DNA of 64,000 nt from the NCBI GenBank assembly GCA_027627225.1, contig CM051024.1, positions 40,975,225 to 41,039,224 on the forward strand, written 5' to 3'. Position 1 is the stretch's first letter, and every line of letters starts with the position of its first letter. Of the stretch, positions 62,001-64,000 are shown piece by piece. Source of the DNA: Congeria kusceri. Its lineage: Eukaryota > Mollusca > Bivalvia > Myida > Dreissenidae. The position numbers were made by a program, and so were the translations under genes. Under the pieces are notes generated by a model. The model searched no databases, was not told where the DNA came from, and saw only the letters and a list, made by a program, of their open reading frames with translations.

Positions 62001-63837
62001 AATTCAAAATGAAGGCATGAGTATTATGTTAATGTAACATCTTTAGCATCTGAACAAAGCTAGCTGTCTGGTGGATATAGTCTAATTGCCTTTGCTTACA
62101 GTTTGCTTGAGAGTCTCCCATGATTCTTTATTCCGTTCATCTACAAGATTGCTAACAGACTGAAGAAATGCCTGGAATACACAAAAATGTCATTGACATT
62201 TTGCATTTTGATTTTAAGTACTTTCATATCACATTGTAATCAATACTTGACTTAATTATATTTTAACACTGTATTACAACAAAATTACAAGACAATAGGA
62301 TAACAATCCTCAGTTCTATATATGTCGACAGGTTACAAACTGTTATTTTTTAAATAAAACATATGTTTCAAAACAGTATATTCCAACAATTGGGTCAAAC
62401 AAGTTCTGAAATATTGGCAATACGTATACCTTAACAACATCTTGCGTCGGTAGGCTTTTGTTAACAACAATGTCAGCGACAATATCTAAGCTGCTGGCTA
62501 AAACTGTGATTTCAGCATCAGTTAACAGTTCTGATGTATTGGTCTTTTCTTCGTTACCAGTGACATTAGCTATCTGTTTCAAAGCATTGCTGATCGTGTC
62601 AGCAGTGGCATTGTTTGCAAGAGTGTCCACCTGCATTATAAAACGTTATTCGTGAACATAACCTTTTCCTGGTAACTATTTATAAAGATCTCATCTTTTG
62701 CGAACTTATTATCTACAAAAAGTCCCACAATATTATATGATGTCACAATTATGAACGAGAAGAAAATTTAGTGTTGTACTTAAAGATATCTAGTCCTGTC
62801 ACTAGCTGATCTGATATAACTTATTTGATTTAATAACATCCCACTAAGTTGACACTGAAATCTAGGGCTAGACGAGTTATGTTTATACGCATTATCGGTA
62901 TACTAATGTTGGTAAATTACGAATTATTGGAACATTTCTTATCATATTGGTTAGGTGACTTTAATAAGCAGCTACTGCAGCCGGGGTTGCATGTCAACGA
63001 TAAACTTTAAATGTGCTGAAAGTTACATAACTTTTACACTCACATTTTCAGCAACATTTGTGACTGTCTTCCGGACACAGTTGTACTGTGGAAGTTGCCA
63101 AGTGCCATCGTCTAAACATTTTCGGGTAACATTGCCTGAAATTCGATATTTATTTGATAAAAAACATGCACAGGTTTTCGAAACGAAACAATTGTTATCT
63201 TATCTAATTTGTCGCTGTCATACATACAAAATTATATCGCATCAGTATTTTAAACAGTCATGTTTATCACAGAAAAGAAATACTAGTTATTGAAATGTAG
63301 GTAAGATATCAACTCAAACTACCTTCGAATCCTTCGGCACATTGCTGTACTCGTGTGGTTCCTTGAATAACTTCCTTCCATTCTGTGCCGCGACTGTCGA
63401 CATTGGTTGGACAAACAACTTTTGGTTGTCCTTACAAACGATAAATAATATGTTCTACTCACGATGTATGTACCATTAAATAGTAAATTACAAGTTACAA
63501 ATCTTTTTTTCAAAATATAGATGTCGAATTTAATGGTTTTTTTTATGTATATAGGAGATTTCATGTTAAAGTCACAAGACATCGCCCCAAGAGCATCCAG
63601 AATAACGCTTTTTCATTGTTGAATTTATCTCTTTATTCTTTACATTTCAAGCTGCCTAACCTTTCAAATGACAAGTAGGCTGAATGCCTGACCACGTCCC
63701 CGTCGATTGACATATTCTTTTTTCATCTCCTATCAACTCGTATCCTTGGTTACACGTGTACCTAGCAACGGCTTGATAGGTTGATCCTTTAGGCATAACC
63801 ACTAGACCTTTTATTGGGTTTTTCAACGGATCACAAT
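53835..63837 (-). CDS. Adhesion G-protein-coupled receptor paralogue, 5' end outside window
   Basis: Exons in transcript order: 63661-63837, 63323-63430, 63044-63135, 62430-62630, 62100-62171, 61594-61846, 61260-61341, 60232-60340, 60039-60082, 59776-59899, 58979-59082, 58600-58702, 58215-58365, 57934-58003, 57750-57816, 57211-57296, 56747-56873, 55804-55845, 55366-55434, 53835-54095. They read 779 residues without a stop. Domains: sushi, HormR, GAIN with [18 protein letters not shown], seven membrane segments, tail. 16 of 19 compared exons equal those of the receptor at 40207-51162 in length. The first visible exon starts in phase 1 at an acceptor, so a signal exon and perhaps another sushi exon lie past 64000. 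Likely a functional tail-to-tail duplicate. Confidence 0.9.
55495..55740. repeat. Dispersed repeat family P2, copy 3
   Basis: Shares GATCATGTTAGAATCGAA, CACGCATCAGAAC and TTTATTAGCCGACAAACAACG with 34260-34910. It lies in the intron after the TM7 exon. Confidence 0.55.
55978..56588. repeat. Tandem repeat, four units of about 160 bp
   Basis: Units start near 55978, 56137, 56298 and 56460. Each has GACCTTGACCTTT or a variant, GTCTTGC/TGTGCAACACGCC, a CCCTGATGAATGATGAATTA block and TTATGCCCATATTTGAC. It lies in the intron between the TM6 and TM7 exons of receptor 2. Confidence 0.85.
57268..57656 (-). repeat. Exon-derived minisatellite, eight units of about 50 bp
   Basis: The unit (minus strand) is TTGCAG, then TTCAACATTGTATGCTTGG, then TTCTTGTAAATCTGTTACG. 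The lowest-coordinate unit overlaps the real exon 57211-57296, so each unit repeats the splice acceptor and the first roughly 28 bases of that TM5 exon. One unit is about 9 bases shorter. The frame stays open across several units (NIVCLVL repeats in translation). Confidence 0.92.
58764..58965. repeat. CTA/CTG trinucleotide-rich tract
   Basis: CTGCTGCTGCTG, then scattered ACTACTACT, ending in an uninterrupted (CTA)n near 58935-58961, directly beside the donor of the TM1 exon (58979). Confidence 0.85.
59150..59485 (-). repeat. Dispersed palindromic repeat, family P1, copy 2
   Basis: Reverse-oriented copy of 5888-6255: ACATGTGTAAGATAACGTTT, GACGTTATTTTGG, GTCATTTCATACCATATTTT and the inverse AAAATATGGTATCAAATGAC. 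It lies in the intron between the GPS and TM1 exons. Confidence 0.75.
59776..62630 (-). CDS. Receptor 2 GAIN domain with GPS
   Basis: Seven exons. [20 protein letters not shown] and [18 protein letters not shown] match receptor 1. Exon 61594-61846 is 253 nt against 226, adding nine residues in the variable middle. The GPS lies in 60039-60082 (VCSYWKYG) and 59776-59899 (YWASDGC, then [15 protein letters not shown]), with cleavage residues intact. Confidence 0.88.
60513..61057. repeat. Tandem repeat of about 175 bp, three units, ending in (GGAC)n
   Basis: The repeated blocks AGGTCAAGGTCAAGG, GGTGATAT-GGTGGAT-GGGAA and CATAAGCAACAACTGTGTAA occur near 60540, 60710 and 60870. A (GGAC)n run follows at 61017-61056. 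It lies in the intron between GAIN exons 60232 and 61260. Confidence 0.82.
63044..63837 (-). CDS. Receptor 2 sushi and HormR domains
   Basis: The sushi exon 63661-63837 reads [46 protein letters not shown], a more canonical CCP than either in receptor 1. HormR exons 63323-63430 and 63044-63135 read [45 protein letters not shown]. Confidence 0.88.
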
Positions 63838-64000
63838 CTAAAATGTATGGCGAAATTTTATATAAGCTGAAATGGCTATATATTTCATGTTTGCTGCTAG
63901 AGTTTCGGAAAATTATAAAACACAAGATTACATGAGCAAACTGTTCCGTTTAGTTTTCTTATTAATACACAAGTGATGTGAAATCACACCGATCTTGGGT

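Noticed and set aside
63838..64000. Further sushi exon at the window edge
   Set aside because: Only intron-like sequence is visible after the acceptor at 63838; no second module can be read.

Overview
This is eukaryotic, intron-rich, AT-rich animal DNA. Short exons sit between GT...AG introns full of microsatellites and small palindromic elements. The protein families (WSC plus cadherin-like modules, and sushi/HormR/GAIN adhesion GPCRs), the compact introns and the type of dispersed palindromes suggest a bivalve mollusc. The palindrome at 29922-30172 resembles one I associate with dreissenid mussels; that part is recollection and would need a search. I see no prokaryotic genes, viral genes, rRNA, tRNA or CRISPR.

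Layout. (1) About 174-31537, minus strand: one large modular gene whose 3' end lies beyond position 1. It has a candidate signal-peptide exon, a two-exon WSC domain, then about a dozen divergent cadherin-like repeats. Each repeat is mostly split into two exons, nearly all with phase-1 borders. Inside it a 4.2-kb tandem duplication (13213-17379 and 17385-21655) has both breakpoints within exons. It created a chimeric 194-nt exon that shifts the frame unless it is skipped or spliced at an internal AG. (2) About 31.6-40.2 kb: intergenic DNA with decayed mobile elements, including a GIY-YIG remnant of Penelope type. (3) 40207-51162, plus strand: a complete 22-exon adhesion GPCR of 865 residues (signal peptide, two sushi domains, HormR, GAIN with GPS, seven membrane segments, cytosolic tail). 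(4) 53835-63837, minus strand: a paralogous adhesion GPCR, complete at its 3' end, with its 5' end beyond the window. The two receptors are arranged tail to tail, and 16 of the 19 exons compared have exactly the same length.

Working together: all three genes encode secreted or cell-surface proteins with adhesive or ligand-binding ectodomains. The receptors keep the GPS cleavage motif HL/T and the tethered-agonist sequence after it, so both look functional. The most unusual structures are the exon-breaking duplication in gene 1 and a roughly 50-bp minisatellite in gene 3. That minisatellite is built from the splice acceptor and first codons of the TM5 exon, so about eight near-identical acceptors lie in a row. 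Exon borders were read by eye from splice sites and frame; each receptor's exon set sums to an open frame without stops.
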